Positions 22,189 to 29,788 are shown, counted from the stretch's first letter. The stretch is 32,443 bases of DNA from CAIPBY01 sp041671305 (GCA_041671305.1 JBAZBX010000009.1:1-32443), one strand, 5' to 3'. Numbers and translations are program-made. Notes: generated by a model from the sequence alone, not told the origin.

Positions 22189-24410
22189 ACGTTTTTGCTT
22201 TATCATCCATGGTTACGGCAATCGCAACAATTTTGTTGGGTAGTTTTGTATTGATTAAAAATGTAAAAAGCAAGAAAAATAGAGCTTGGTTTTATACAAG
22301 TTGTGCTATATTTCTATGGACCTTCGGTTTGTTTTGGTGTTTTCAAGAGCAGACTTCGTTGTCGGCTTTATTTTGGCAAAAGGTGCTTTATTTAGGCACT
22401 ACCCTAATACCTATTACATACTGTTATTATTGCTGTCTCTTAGTTGGCAAAGAAAGGGAAAATAAAATTTGGTTGCGGATAGGGGCGGTTTTGGCTACTA
22501 TATTTATCTTTTTCTTATTTTTTACTGATTTTTTGATAAGTGGTATCGTACCTAGAAATGATATTGGTTATTGGGCTATCACTTTTACACCATTGTATTA
22601 CTTTTATCTCATTTATTTTGTTTTTTATGTGTTTTTCTTTTTTCATATATTGAGAAGAGGAATAAGAGAAAATGAGGGGATAAGAAAAAATCAAATTAAG
22701 TTTGTATATTATGCTGGCTTGGTTGGATTTATCGGGGGCTCTTTTAATTTTTTGCTTGATTTTGGCATTAACTATCCGATAGGTAATCTATTTGTGTTCT
22801 TATATGTGGCCTTTATTGCCTATGCTATAACAAGATATAGATTAATGGATATTAGGTCATTCATTCGTAAGTCTTCTGTTTTTACCTTGTTAATTTTAAT
22901 TATGAGTTCTTTGTTTGTACTGCTTTCTACTTTGATAGCTAATGTTCTAGATGTATTTATTGGAGGTAACTCTTATCTTTGGTCTGGCCTGGTTGTAGCT
23001 GTAATTTTCTCTGCAGTATTTCAGCCTCTGAAAAAGTTATTAGAATGGCTCACTGATAAATTTCTTTTCACCAAGGACTATAATGCCTCAGAAGTACTAA
23101 TAAATGTAAATAAGATTTTATCTTCAACAATTGATTTGGATAAACTATTAATAGCAGTGTCAGAAAATTTAGAAAGCGTCTTTCATTATTCCAAAATTGG
23201 ATTTGCCTTCATAGATAAGGCAGACAAGAAGGCTCAGCTTAAGGTTTATTATCAAGACGGGTTTGATGAGAAGGTTCTTCAGCAATTTAGTCAGGACAAA
23301 ATTAAAGTTTTACCGTGGTATTTTTCGGAGAGTAAAGAAATCAAGGTAATTGACGAACTAAAGGCGCAGTATGAGGCCGGGGAATATCAGCCCAAGAGCG
23401 TGGAATTACTTAACGGATTATATGAATTAAATATTTCTTTGGTGATTCCTCTTTTTGCAAAAGATGGTTTAATCGGCTTGATAATTTTGGGCAATAAAAA
23501 GTCTGGCGATCCATATAGCGGTGAAGACTTAAGAGTTATCAATATCATTTCTGGTCAACTGGGCATGGCCATAGAAAATGCGCGTCTCTATGAACAGCAG
23601 AAGAATTTTAATTTGCATCTCAAAGACGAAGTGAAGAAAGCCACGGGAAAGCTAGAGGCTGCCAACAAGGAATTGCAGAGATTAGATGATGCCAAGTCGG
23701 AATTTCTATCCATCGCTTCTCATCAGCTTAGAACACCACTGACCATCACCAAAGGTTATGTTTCTATGATGAATGAGGGAAGTTTTGGCAAAGTGCCGAA
23801 GATTATCAAAGAAAATTTAGGTAAAATATATATTGCCAATGAGCGATTATTAAACTTGGTGGAGAATCTCTTGGATATTTCCCGTATTGAGGCTGGCCGT
23901 TTGGAATTCAATTTGGAGCCGGTTGACTTGGTGGAGACAGCCAAAGCTCTTGTTTCTGATTTCCAGGAAAGGGCCAAAGCTAAAAAGCTCAAATTGGAAT
24001 TTTTTCCTGATCCGAAATTGCCGAAGTGCCAGGCTGATGCACAAAAAATAAAGGAAGTAATTTCTAATCTCATTGATAACTCCGTGAAATATACCAACAA
24101 AGGAGAAATAATTATCGGTATTCATCAGGAAAGCCAATCGCTCATCTTCTCTTGCCAAGATACGGGCATGGGCATTGAGCCGGAAGATTTGCCGAGGTTA
24201 TTCAATAAATTTGTGCGTGGAAAGGGCATGATGACAGTTCATACCGAAGGAACTGGTTTGGGATTGTATTTTGCCAGAGTGGTAATTGAAAATATGGGCG
24301 GTCGTATTTGGGCAGAGAGTCCGGGCAAGAATAGAGGAAGCAAATTTGCTTTCAGTTTGCCCTTGGCAGACAAGAAAAAAGCTCAGAAAATTAAGACAGA
24401 AGAAAAATAA
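22185..24410 (+). CDS. 7TM-GAF hybrid sensor histidine kinase
   Basis: The 741-residue protein has a 7TM N-terminal sensor (about 1-220), two further membrane helices (about 232-285), a GAF domain (about 305-465), a coiled-coil linker, a HisKA domain with the phosphoacceptor His513 in SHQLRTPLT, and a HATPase_c domain with the N box NLIDNSVKYT (about 627-636), G1 DTGMGI and G2 GTGLGLYFA. It is a complete kinase. Its partner is not encoded next to it; the single-domain receiver at 32019 is the only response regulator in the window. It is the last gene of the operon, overlapping the transglutaminase-like gene by four bases, and ends at a terminator. The N-terminal region is related to the stand-alone proteins at 18216, 18902 and 19592. 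Confidence 0.94.
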   Translation: MNVFALSSMVTAIATILLGSFVLIKNVKSKKNRAWFYTSCAIFLWTFGLFWCFQEQTSLSALFWQKVLYLGTTLIPITYCYYCCLLVGKERENKIWLRIGAVLATIFIFFLFFTDFLISGIVPRNDIGYWAITFTPLYYFYLIYFVFYVFFFFHILRRGIRENEGIRKNQIKFVYYAGLVGFIGGSFNFLLDFGINYPIGNLFVFLYVAFIAYAITRYRLMDIRSFIRKSSVFTLLILIMSSLFVLLSTLIANVLDVFIGGNSYLWSGLVVAVIFSAVFQPLKKLLEWLTDKFLFTKDYNASEVLINVNKILSSTIDLDKLLIAVSENLESVFHYSKIGFAFIDKADKKAQLKVYYQDGFDEKVLQQFSQDKIKVLPWYFSESKEIKVIDELKAQYEAGEYQPKSVELLNGLYELNISLVIPLFAKDGLIGLIILGNKKSGDPYSGEDLRVINIISGQLGMAIENARLYEQQKNFNLHLKDEVKKATGKLEAANKELQRLDDAKSEFLSIASHQLRTPLTITKGYVSMMNEGSFGKVPKIIKENLGKIYIANERLLNLVENLLDISRIEAGRLEFNLEPVDLVETAKALVSDFQERAKAKKLKLEFFPDPKLPKCQADAQKIKEVISNLIDNSVKYTNKGEIIIGIHQESQSLIFSCQDTGMGIEPEDLPRLFNKFVRGKGMMTVHTEGTGLGLYFARVVIENMGGRIWAESPGKNRGSKFAFSLPLADKKKAQKIKTEEK

Positions 24411-24434
24411 AAACCCGCTTAAAAGCGGGTTTTT
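24409..24434. terminator. Bidirectional terminator between the histidine kinase and CYTH genes
   Basis: AAACCCGC and GCGGGTTT pair around TTAAAA with A and T tracts on the two sides. The two flanking genes converge here. Confidence 0.88.
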
Positions 24435-24443
24435 ATCTTAAAA

Positions 24444-25007
24444 CTAAGTTTTGAAAATTATATTTTGTTCAGATAAATTGTTGGCAATATTGTATTCATC
24501 ATGTAAATGCCAATAGGTTGTTGTGATGCGTTCCTCTATATTTATACCAAGGATATTTGCTAATCTATCAATGGCTTCTTTGCTGCCTTCCAATTCCGCA
24601 TAGTGTCCGAATGGCAATCGATCTATGGTAATCTCTATATCTGGCAGGGTATATTTCGATCTATATTTTTCCATAATAAATTCTTTTTCAAACCCCAAGA
24701 CTTTCATCATTTCCCTGGCCGTTTCTATATCGCTTATTTCAATTTCCCATTCATGTCGTTGGAAATACTTATTTTCATCTTTGGCATCTTTAATATTTTT
24801 CTTTACAGTCCAGACATTTTTGAATCCAGATCTGACCCTGACAAATATTCCTTTTTTCTCCAGCTCTTCTCCTGGGGTATCAAATCGGATAGTTCTTTCA
24901 AATTTTTCCTCCTCAATTATCGGATTGAGTGAAATTAACTTATTTTTGAAATTATCAATATCCTCAATTTTTATTTTTATTTCCGTTTCTTTGTTATCTT
25001 GAGCCAT
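24444..25007 (-). CDS. CYTH domain protein (CyaB / thiamine-triphosphatase-like)
   Basis: The 187-residue protein carries the CYTH hallmark ExExK at the N-terminus (Glu7, Glu9, Lys11) and the matching charged strands of the tunnel fold: RTIRFDTP, GIFVRVRSG, NVWTVKKN, RHEWEIEI, EKYRSKYTL, EITIDRLPFGHYAELEG. These enzymes bind triphosphates and metal, acting as class IV adenylate cyclases, thiamine triphosphatases or tripolyphosphatases. The present sequence looks closest to the CyaB-like group (for instance the LPFGHYAELEG segment), but the substrate is undecided. It is monocistronic and transcribed divergently from the YerC-like regulator. Confidence 0.9.
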   Translation of the reverse strand: MAQDNKETEIKIKIEDIDNFKNKLISLNPIIEEEKFERTIRFDTPGEELEKKGIFVRVRSGFKNVWTVKKNIKDAKDENKYFQRHEWEIEISDIETAREMMKVLGFEKEFIMEKYRSKYTLPDIEITIDRLPFGHYAELEGSKEAIDRLANILGINIEERITTTYWHLHDEYNIANNLSEQNIIFKT

Positions 25008-25054
25008 AGGGATGCCTATTATTTTTTATTTAAATCAATGTATTTATTAAATAA

Positions 25055-25083
25055 ATTATCTCATTTTGACTTAAATTAGTCAA
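25055..25083 (-). promoter_or_regulatory. CYTH gene promoter with a palindrome over the -35 box
   Basis: On the minus strand TTGACT, a 17 bp spacer and GATAAT form a good promoter. The -35 box is the first arm of TTGACT-AATTTA-AGTCAA (25066-25083), a perfect inverted repeat that could be an operator. Confidence 0.68.
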
Positions 25084-25118
25084 TTATCTATTTTAACGTT
25101 GATTTGGTTGATATGCTC

Positions 25119-25147
25119 TTGACAAATATTTTTACTTGTGTTAGTAT
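25119..25147 (+). promoter_or_regulatory. Promoter and possible operator of the YerC-like regulator gene
   Basis: TTGACA, a 17 bp spacer and TGT-TAGTAT (extended -10) lie 20 bp before the ATG. Overlapping and following it are GTAT-GGTA-ATAC (25144-25155) and a repeated GTAATAC, a plausible binding site for autoregulation. Confidence 0.7.
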
Positions 25148-25167
25148 GGTAATACAGTAATACAAAT

Positions 25168-25491
25168 ATGGAAAAATTCAAATTCAACAAAAGAACAACC
25201 AAATTATTTGAGGCCATTTTGGCTTTGAAAAATATAGAAGAAGCTGAAAAATTTTTCAGAGATCTTTGTACTGCCAAAGAATTGCAGGAAATAAGTGAAC
25301 GCTGGGAGATAGTTTTACTTTTGGATAAGGGCGTAACTTATCGTGAGATTGCTGAAAAACTCAAAACAAGCACCACTACGGTTAGTCGCGTGGCGAATTG
25401 GCTCAATAATGGTATGAATGGATATAAATTAGTATTAGACAGATTAAATCATCATCACAACCTTTCTCCGGTTAGGAAAAGGGTGCGTTGA
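25168..25491 (+). CDS. YerC/YecD-type TrpR-related transcriptional regulator
   Basis: The 107-residue helical protein follows the TrpR superfamily plan: KNIEEAEKFFRDLCTAKELQEISERWEIVLLLDKG and then the helix-turn-helix GVTYREIAEKLKTSTTTVSRVANWL (about residues 54-78). The YerC/YecD subgroup lacks a known tryptophan role. The C-terminus is His/Arg/Lys-rich. It has a strong promoter with operator-like repeats over the start of transcription, which suggests self-control. A terminator follows 19 bp after the stop. Confidence 0.88.
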   Translation: MEKFKFNKRTTKLFEAILALKNIEEAEKFFRDLCTAKELQEISERWEIVLLLDKGVTYREIAEKLKTSTTTVSRVANWLNNGMNGYKLVLDRLNHHHNLSPVRKRVR

Positions 25492-25510
25492 TTTTGTTTG
25501 AATTCAAAAC

Positions 25511-25544
25511 AGCCTCTTCCCAATCGGGGAAGAGGCTATTTTTT
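25511..25544 (+). terminator. Terminator after the YerC-like gene, left border of the 25.5 kb cassette
   Basis: AGCCTCTTCCC and GGGAAGAGGCT form an 11 bp perfect stem with a 5-base loop, followed by A and six T. Confidence 0.93.
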
Positions 25545-25560
25545 GTACATTTACAGCGAG

Positions 25561-25567
25561 AAAGGAG
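25561..25567 (+). promoter_or_regulatory. Strong Shine-Dalgarno site deciding the start at 25576
   Basis: AAAGGAG lies 8 bases before the ATG at 25576. The open frame extends upstream to 25498, but that part runs through the terminator, so the Shine-Dalgarno site fixes the start. Confidence 0.85.
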
Positions 25568-25575
25568 AGTGTGAC

Positions 25576-26271
25576 ATGGTTGATCTGTTTGAGGCAATGC
25601 GAAAACTGGAGTCGGTGGAGGAAGTGAGTTTCCTCTATCCTAATCCGGACGCGAAATTATATTCCTTGATGTTTTTTATCTGTCCGCAAATGAAAGGAGA
25701 CGGATTCAAGCTCAACGAACATCGTACGGGATTGACTGCCATTTATGGCGAGGAATTTTCCAAGAGTGCAGTTGAACGCATTGGGAGGGTCAGGGCGTTC
25801 ATGTCGGAAGTGAAAAAAATGGAGTTGGATGTGGAATTTCGGATCAGGGTCATTCTGGCTTCAGCCGACCCTCTAATTCTTTTTCCTTTTCCGACACCAC
25901 GTCCCAAGGATGATTTCAAGGTAGAAGGGATGGATCTTCGCTCCAACTATGGTGCGGTGAATTCTTCCTTAGATAAGTTTGTGGAATTCTGCCACTCCAA
26001 GCCATGGAAGGGAAAGGGTGTTCCTCAGAAGATTGTGGAGGAGGAAAAGGATAGGCTTAGGACTTTCATGCCACGTGGCACTCCGCGAAACGTCTCTGAT
26101 GATTTTTTGGATAGGACTTTGGCCGGTTTTGCGCTTGATGGCTACATCATTAAGACAGGGTTTTTCGGAGAGAATCCGATTATTCTGGGGGTGGAGACCA
26201 GGGGCGTAAGTATTCTCCAAAACTGTTCTTTCCCTCGGGAAGACAAGTTGCCGGTCATCCTTTTGAAATGA
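25576..26271 (+). CDS. Orphan protein, GC-richer paralogue of the next gene
   Basis: The 231-residue soluble protein is not a family I recognise. It shares two segments with the next gene: VEFRIRVILASADPLILFP (86-104) with LRFHFVKIIADTNAYYLTP there, and DDFLDRTLAGFALDGYII (175-192) with NDFALRTIASYGAEGMIF. Both end in KLPxVxLK. Base composition is visibly richer in GC than the flanking genes. It has a strong Shine-Dalgarno site and lies between two long perfect hairpins, so it forms a compact cassette. Conserved Asp/Arg in the DDF-RT segment may be functional, but no catalytic motif is known. It might be a transferred copy of the resident neighbour (inference). Confidence 0.75.
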   Translation: MVDLFEAMRKLESVEEVSFLYPNPDAKLYSLMFFICPQMKGDGFKLNEHRTGLTAIYGEEFSKSAVERIGRVRAFMSEVKKMELDVEFRIRVILASADPLILFPFPTPRPKDDFKVEGMDLRSNYGAVNSSLDKFVEFCHSKPWKGKGVPQKIVEEEKDRLRTFMPRGTPRNVSDDFLDRTLAGFALDGYIIKTGFFGENPIILGVETRGVSILQNCSFPREDKLPVILLK

Positions 26272-26277
26272 CTCGTA

Positions 26278-26311
26278 GAGGCAAAGCGGATTACGATATC
26301 CGCTTTGCCTC
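26278..26311. repeat. Perfect hairpin at the right border of the 25.5 kb cassette
   Basis: GAGGCAAAGCGGA and TCCGCTTTGCCTC form a 13 bp stem with an 8-base loop, 7 bp after the stop. No T run follows, so termination efficiency is uncertain. TTGCCT within the right arm (26305-26310) with TATAAT at 26327-26332 (16 bp spacer) could be the promoter of the next gene. Confidence 0.82.
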
Positions 26312-26349
26312 AAATTAAATTAAGAATATAATAATTAAAATATAAATAT

Positions 26350-27177
26350 ATGAAAACAAAATTTATTTTACAGAAAATAAAAGACAATTCACTGCGAGAC
26401 ATAGAAAATTTAGAGTTGATTTATAAATATATTGAGAATAATTCAAGACAGGGACAATTACTTACTTTTTATAATTGGGAATGTCCGCCAAGATTTATGG
26501 ATTACAAGGACGGCAAGGCATTTATAAATTATGATATGGATTTGCAAGATGTTTTTGATGGGAAAAAGTCAGATGAGTTCACGGAATTGCCCAGAGTTGT
26601 GGAATCAAGAGATCGGGAGATTGCAATTTTGCAATTTTTACAAAATTTAGGATTAAGGTTCCACTTTGTAAAAATAATTGCTGATACCAATGCTTATTAT
26701 TTGACTCCGGAAAGTTTGAATATCCTTGGTGAGGTCAAAATCAAAAATAAATTTGAAGAATTTAAGAATTTGATTATTCAAGAAGTTAGAAAATATCCTT
26801 TGCCGGTAGAAGTATGTTTGTTTACTGAATTAATGAAGCCATATAGAAGCGACTATGATAAATATTTTAATTATGCTTTGGATATTTTGAAAAGAAATCC
26901 AGAAGTTTTATTGGATAGTAAAATTATTAATGAGCAGATTATCAGAACTCGTAAACATATTGGCATAAATGAGAACGATGCGAATGATTTTGCTTTGCGT
27001 ACCATTGCCAGTTATGGAGCAGAGGGAATGATTTTTGATTTGTTGTCTCAGACAGGAAAATTTTCCAATTGTGTTTGGTTCAATATTGAGGAAGTTGACG
27101 AGAGAACCATTACTATAACCAATTGTATCAGGGAAATATTTGGGAAGGGAAAGTTGCCCATGGTTTTTCTGAAGTAA
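26350..27177 (+). CDS. Orphan protein, diverged paralogue of the preceding gene
   Basis: The 275-residue soluble protein is unrecognised. Two segments, LRFHFVKIIADTNAYYLTP (102-120) and NDFALRTIASYGAEGMIF (212-229), and the C-terminal GKLPMVFLK match the preceding gene. Between them it has an extra region rich in charged helices (VRKYPLPVEVCLFTELMKPYRSDYDKYF). Its composition is AT-rich like the core genes and it lacks a Shine-Dalgarno site, so it looks like the long-resident member of the pair. A bidirectional terminator follows. Confidence 0.75.
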   Translation: MKTKFILQKIKDNSLRDIENLELIYKYIENNSRQGQLLTFYNWECPPRFMDYKDGKAFINYDMDLQDVFDGKKSDEFTELPRVVESRDREIAILQFLQNLGLRFHFVKIIADTNAYYLTPESLNILGEVKIKNKFEEFKNLIIQEVRKYPLPVEVCLFTELMKPYRSDYDKYFNYALDILKRNPEVLLDSKIINEQIIRTRKHIGINENDANDFALRTIASYGAEGMIFDLLSQTGKFSNCVWFNIEEVDERTITITNCIREIFGKGKLPMVFLK

Positions 27178-27186
27178 TCATGAATA

Positions 27187-27220
27187 AAAATAATGACGGC
27201 ATAATCCGTCATTATTTTTT
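27187..27220. terminator. Bidirectional terminator between the orphan gene and thrS
   Basis: AATAATGACGG and CCGTCATTATT pair around CATAAT and are flanked by A and T tracts. The two genes converge here. Confidence 0.92.
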
Positions 27221-27232
27221 TGAATTCTGAAG

Positions 27233-28996
27233 TTATTTTTTTTCCTCAATCTCCTTCTTAATTTCCTCAATAAACTTATCTGTCTTCTTCGCGCCCAAGT
27301 CTCCTTCGCCTCGTTTTCTGACAGCTACAGACTTGCTTTCAACTTCTTTTTCTCCAATAACTAGGATGTAAGGCACTTTTTGTTTCTCGGCATTTCGTAC
27401 TCTTTTGCCAAGTGATTCATTGCTGTCATCTAATTCTACTCTAATTCCAACAGAGAGCATTTGTTCTTTTACTTCTTTGGCATAATCGGCGAATTTTTCG
27501 GAAACTGGAATGATGATGGCTTGAATCGGGGAGAGCCAAGTCGGAAAAGCCCCGGCGTAATGCTCAATCAATATTCCAAAAAACCTTTCAACTGAACCGT
27601 AAATAACGCGATGTATCATAACCGGTCTTTTCTCTTGTCCGTCACTATCAATATAATTAAGATTAAACCTTTCTGGCATGTTCATATCTAGTTGGATGGT
27701 ACCACATTGCCAAGTTCGGCCGATAGCATCTTTAATATGAATATCAATTTTAGGGCCATAGAAAGCGCCGTCGCCTTCGTTGATTTTATATTCCTTACCA
27801 GTGCTATTCAATGCATCTCTTAAGCCATTAGTTGCTGTTTCCCAAGCTTCATCAGTTCCGATGGTAGATTTTTCTGGCCTGGTGGATAATTCTAAATGAT
27901 AAGATAACCCAAAGACAGAATAAATCTTTTCAATCAAATTGAGTACGCCGAGTATTTCGTCTTTGATTTGATCGGGTCTCATATAAATATGAGCATCATC
28001 TTGATGGAATACTCTAACACGGAACAGGCCGGACAATACACCTGATAATTCGTGCCTATGGACAAGGCCGATTTCTCCCATGCGAATAGGAAGTTCTTTG
28101 TATGAATGAATATCTTCACTATAAATTAACATTCCTCCAGGGCAGTTCATAGGCTTGATAACAAACTCCATATAATCAATCTTGCTTTCATACATATTTT
28201 CACGATAATTCATCCAGTGGCCAGAGACTTCCCAGAGTTTGCGGGAAAGCATGATAGGAGTTTTTACTTCTTGATATCCTGCCTCAGTATGCATCTTGTG
28301 CCAGAAATCAAGCAGTTCATTCCAAATGATCATGCCGTTGGGTTTGAAGAACGGGAAGCCAGGACCTTCGTCATGAAAAGAAAATAAATCCAATTCTTTG
28401 CCTAATTTTTTGTGGTCTCTTTTTTCGGCCTCTTCCAAGAGTTTCAAATATTTTTGCAATTCATCCTTGGTGGCGAAAGCAGTTCCATAAATTCTCTGTA
28501 GCATTTTATTTTTTTCATCACCACGCCAGTAAGCGCCGGCAATTTTCATGAGTTTGAAATGGCCGAGTTCTTTGGTGGTTTCCACATGAGGTCCGCGGCA
28601 CAAATCTTCAAACTCGCCGACTTTATAAAAGCTCACCGTCTTTTCTCCTGCTTTTTCCAAATCTTTGATTAATTCTTGTTTGTAGGGCTGGCTGTCCATT
28701 TTGGCGATAGCATCTTTTGGCGACATTTCGCTTCTTATAAACTCCAGTTTCTTTTTAATTATTTCTTCCATCTTTTTCTCAATCTTTTTTAAATCTTCAG
28801 GAGAGAAAGTTTGTGGAATCAGACCTTCCTTCTCTGAAGCTACGGCAGGCAAGTCAAAATCATAATAGAACCCTTCTTCAATGGTCGGGCCGATGGCGAA
28901 TTTCACGTCGCCAAATAATTCTTTCACGGCATAAGCCATGATGTGAGAAGTGGAGTGGCGAATTTTGTCCAATTCTTCGTTAGTTTGTTTTGACAT
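27233..28996 (-). CDS. thrS: Threonyl-tRNA synthetase without TGS domain
   Basis: The 587-residue enzyme charges tRNA-Thr. It begins directly in the editing domain: RHSTSHIMAYAV carries the HxxxH pair and CRGPHVETTKELGHFKL the Cys and second His. The class II catalytic core follows with MNCPGG, RHELSGVLSGLFRVRVFHQDDAH (motif 2), QCGTIQLDMNMPERF and motif 3 (VIYGSVERFFGILIEH), then an anticodon-binding domain (IIPVSEKFADYA). The N-terminal TGS domain of about 60 residues found in E. coli ThrRS is absent. The gene is 8 bp after the GNAT gene and both lie behind a threonine T-box leader, so expression should rise when uncharged tRNA-Thr accumulates. Confidence 0.96.
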   Translation of the reverse strand: MSKQTNEELDKIRHSTSHIMAYAVKELFGDVKFAIGPTIEEGFYYDFDLPAVASEKEGLIPQTFSPEDLKKIEKKMEEIIKKKLEFIRSEMSPKDAIAKMDSQPYKQELIKDLEKAGEKTVSFYKVGEFEDLCRGPHVETTKELGHFKLMKIAGAYWRGDEKNKMLQRIYGTAFATKDELQKYLKLLEEAEKRDHKKLGKELDLFSFHDEGPGFPFFKPNGMIIWNELLDFWHKMHTEAGYQEVKTPIMLSRKLWEVSGHWMNYRENMYESKIDYMEFVIKPMNCPGGMLIYSEDIHSYKELPIRMGEIGLVHRHELSGVLSGLFRVRVFHQDDAHIYMRPDQIKDEILGVLNLIEKIYSVFGLSYHLELSTRPEKSTIGTDEAWETATNGLRDALNSTGKEYKINEGDGAFYGPKIDIHIKDAIGRTWQCGTIQLDMNMPERFNLNYIDSDGQEKRPVMIHRVIYGSVERFFGILIEHYAGAFPTWLSPIQAIIIPVSEKFADYAKEVKEQMLSVGIRVELDDSNESLGKRVRNAEKQKVPYILVIGEKEVESKSVAVRKRGEGDLGAKKTDKFIEEIKKEIEEKK

Positions 28997-29004
28997 ATAT
29001 TTTG

Positions 29005-29550
29005 TTATTTATTTTTTATTTTTTTGTATTCACCTTTGAGTAAGCTCATAATTATTTCATCGAAATATTTGCCGTTTCTATAAATGCACTGCCTTTTTGT
29101 GCCTTCAAGTCGTAGCCCGCAATTTGTATAACATTTTAGGCCTCCAATATTCTTAGAGAAGACCAACAATTCAAATCGGTTTAATTTTAATGTGTTAAAA
29201 CAATATTTCATGACTGTTTTGAGCGTATCTTGTCCTAATCCTTGGTTCCAATAGTCTTTGTCGCCGATAACTATTCCAAAGTTGGCGATTCTATTTTCTT
29301 TATCCAGTCTTATTTCGGTGTTGCCAATAACTTTTTTATCCTCAGTATAAATAAACCAAAAAATTCTTTTTTGATCCTTTTGCGTGTCTTTTAAAAATTT
29401 TATTTCTTTATCAAGTGTAAAATTTTTAAAATTTGATGATAAAAATTTTGTTACTTCTTTATCTTTGAACCATTTTACAAAGTTGGGAGCATCACAGAGC
29501 TCCATCGGCTTGAGTATGACTTTTTTGCCTTTTAAAATCGGACCGTTCAT
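29005..29550 (-). CDS. GNAT acetyltransferase of the RimJ/RimL type
   Basis: The 181-residue protein has the RimJ/RimL plan: KKVILKPMELCDAPNFVKWFKDKEV at the N-terminus, IGNTEIRLDKENRIANFGIVIGDKDYWNQGLGQDTLKTVMKYCF with the acetyl-CoA pyrophosphate loop (QGLGQD, about 115-120) and the ending NIGGLKCYTNCGLRLEGTKRQ. Such enzymes acetylate protein N-termini, small molecules or antibiotics. It is the first gene after the T-box and is followed by thrS with an 8 bp gap, so it shares threonine-dependent control. The substrate is unknown. No Shine-Dalgarno site is seen. Confidence 0.9.
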   Translation of the reverse strand: MNGPILKGKKVILKPMELCDAPNFVKWFKDKEVTKFLSSNFKNFTLDKEIKFLKDTQKDQKRIFWFIYTEDKKVIGNTEIRLDKENRIANFGIVIGDKDYWNQGLGQDTLKTVMKYCFNTLKLNRFELLVFSKNIGGLKCYTNCGLRLEGTKRQCIYRNGKYFDEIIMSLLKGEYKKIKNK

Positions 29551-29581
29551 AATATTTTTAATTTAAAAATTTTAAATTATC

Positions 29582-29753
29582 AAAAAACTCCCATCCCAAT
29601 TATAAGCTAATTATAGCATATAGTTGGGACGAGAGTATTTGGTTCCCGCGGTTCCACCCAGATTTCCGCCTTAGCGGACACTTATTCTATCGGCTTAGTG
29701 CGCCTCAGGCGCATCCGTTTCAGGAGAACAGTTGGTGGCTGTTCCAATCGCTT
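29582..29753 (-). ncRNA. T-box leader (threonine) with ultrashort stem I
   Basis: Read on the minus strand. Stem I: GAACAG (29739-29744) pairs with CTGTTC (29726-29731), and the loop CCACCAA contains the threonine codon ACC (29734-29736). Stem II: TGCGCC/GGCGCA (29699-29713). Stem III: TCCGC/GCGGA (29665-29678). Then the T-box TGGGTGGAACCGCGGG (29645-29660) with the UGGA bulge for the tRNA acceptor end. Antiterminator: TGGG and GCG pair with CGTCCCA (29625-29631). The alternative terminator pairs ACTCTCGTCCCAA with TTGGGATGGGAGT (29587-29636) and ends in a U run. The predicted start of transcription near 29753 leaves no room for a normal stem I. It controls the GNAT gene and thrS. Confidence 0.88.
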
Positions 29754-29759
29754 AATATA

Positions 29760-29788
29760 TTTATACAGTATTGCTATAAATTTTGCAA
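29760..29788 (-). promoter_or_regulatory. Promoter of the T-box-GNAT-thrS unit
   Basis: On the minus strand TTGCAA, a 17 bp spacer and TATAAA place the start of transcription near 29753, immediately before stem I of the T-box. Confidence 0.75.

Noticed and set aside
29640..29720. tRNA-like gene near GGTTCCCGCGGTTCC
   Set aside because: The sequence is the complement of the T-box and stems II/III; no cloverleaf or anticodon arm can be drawn.
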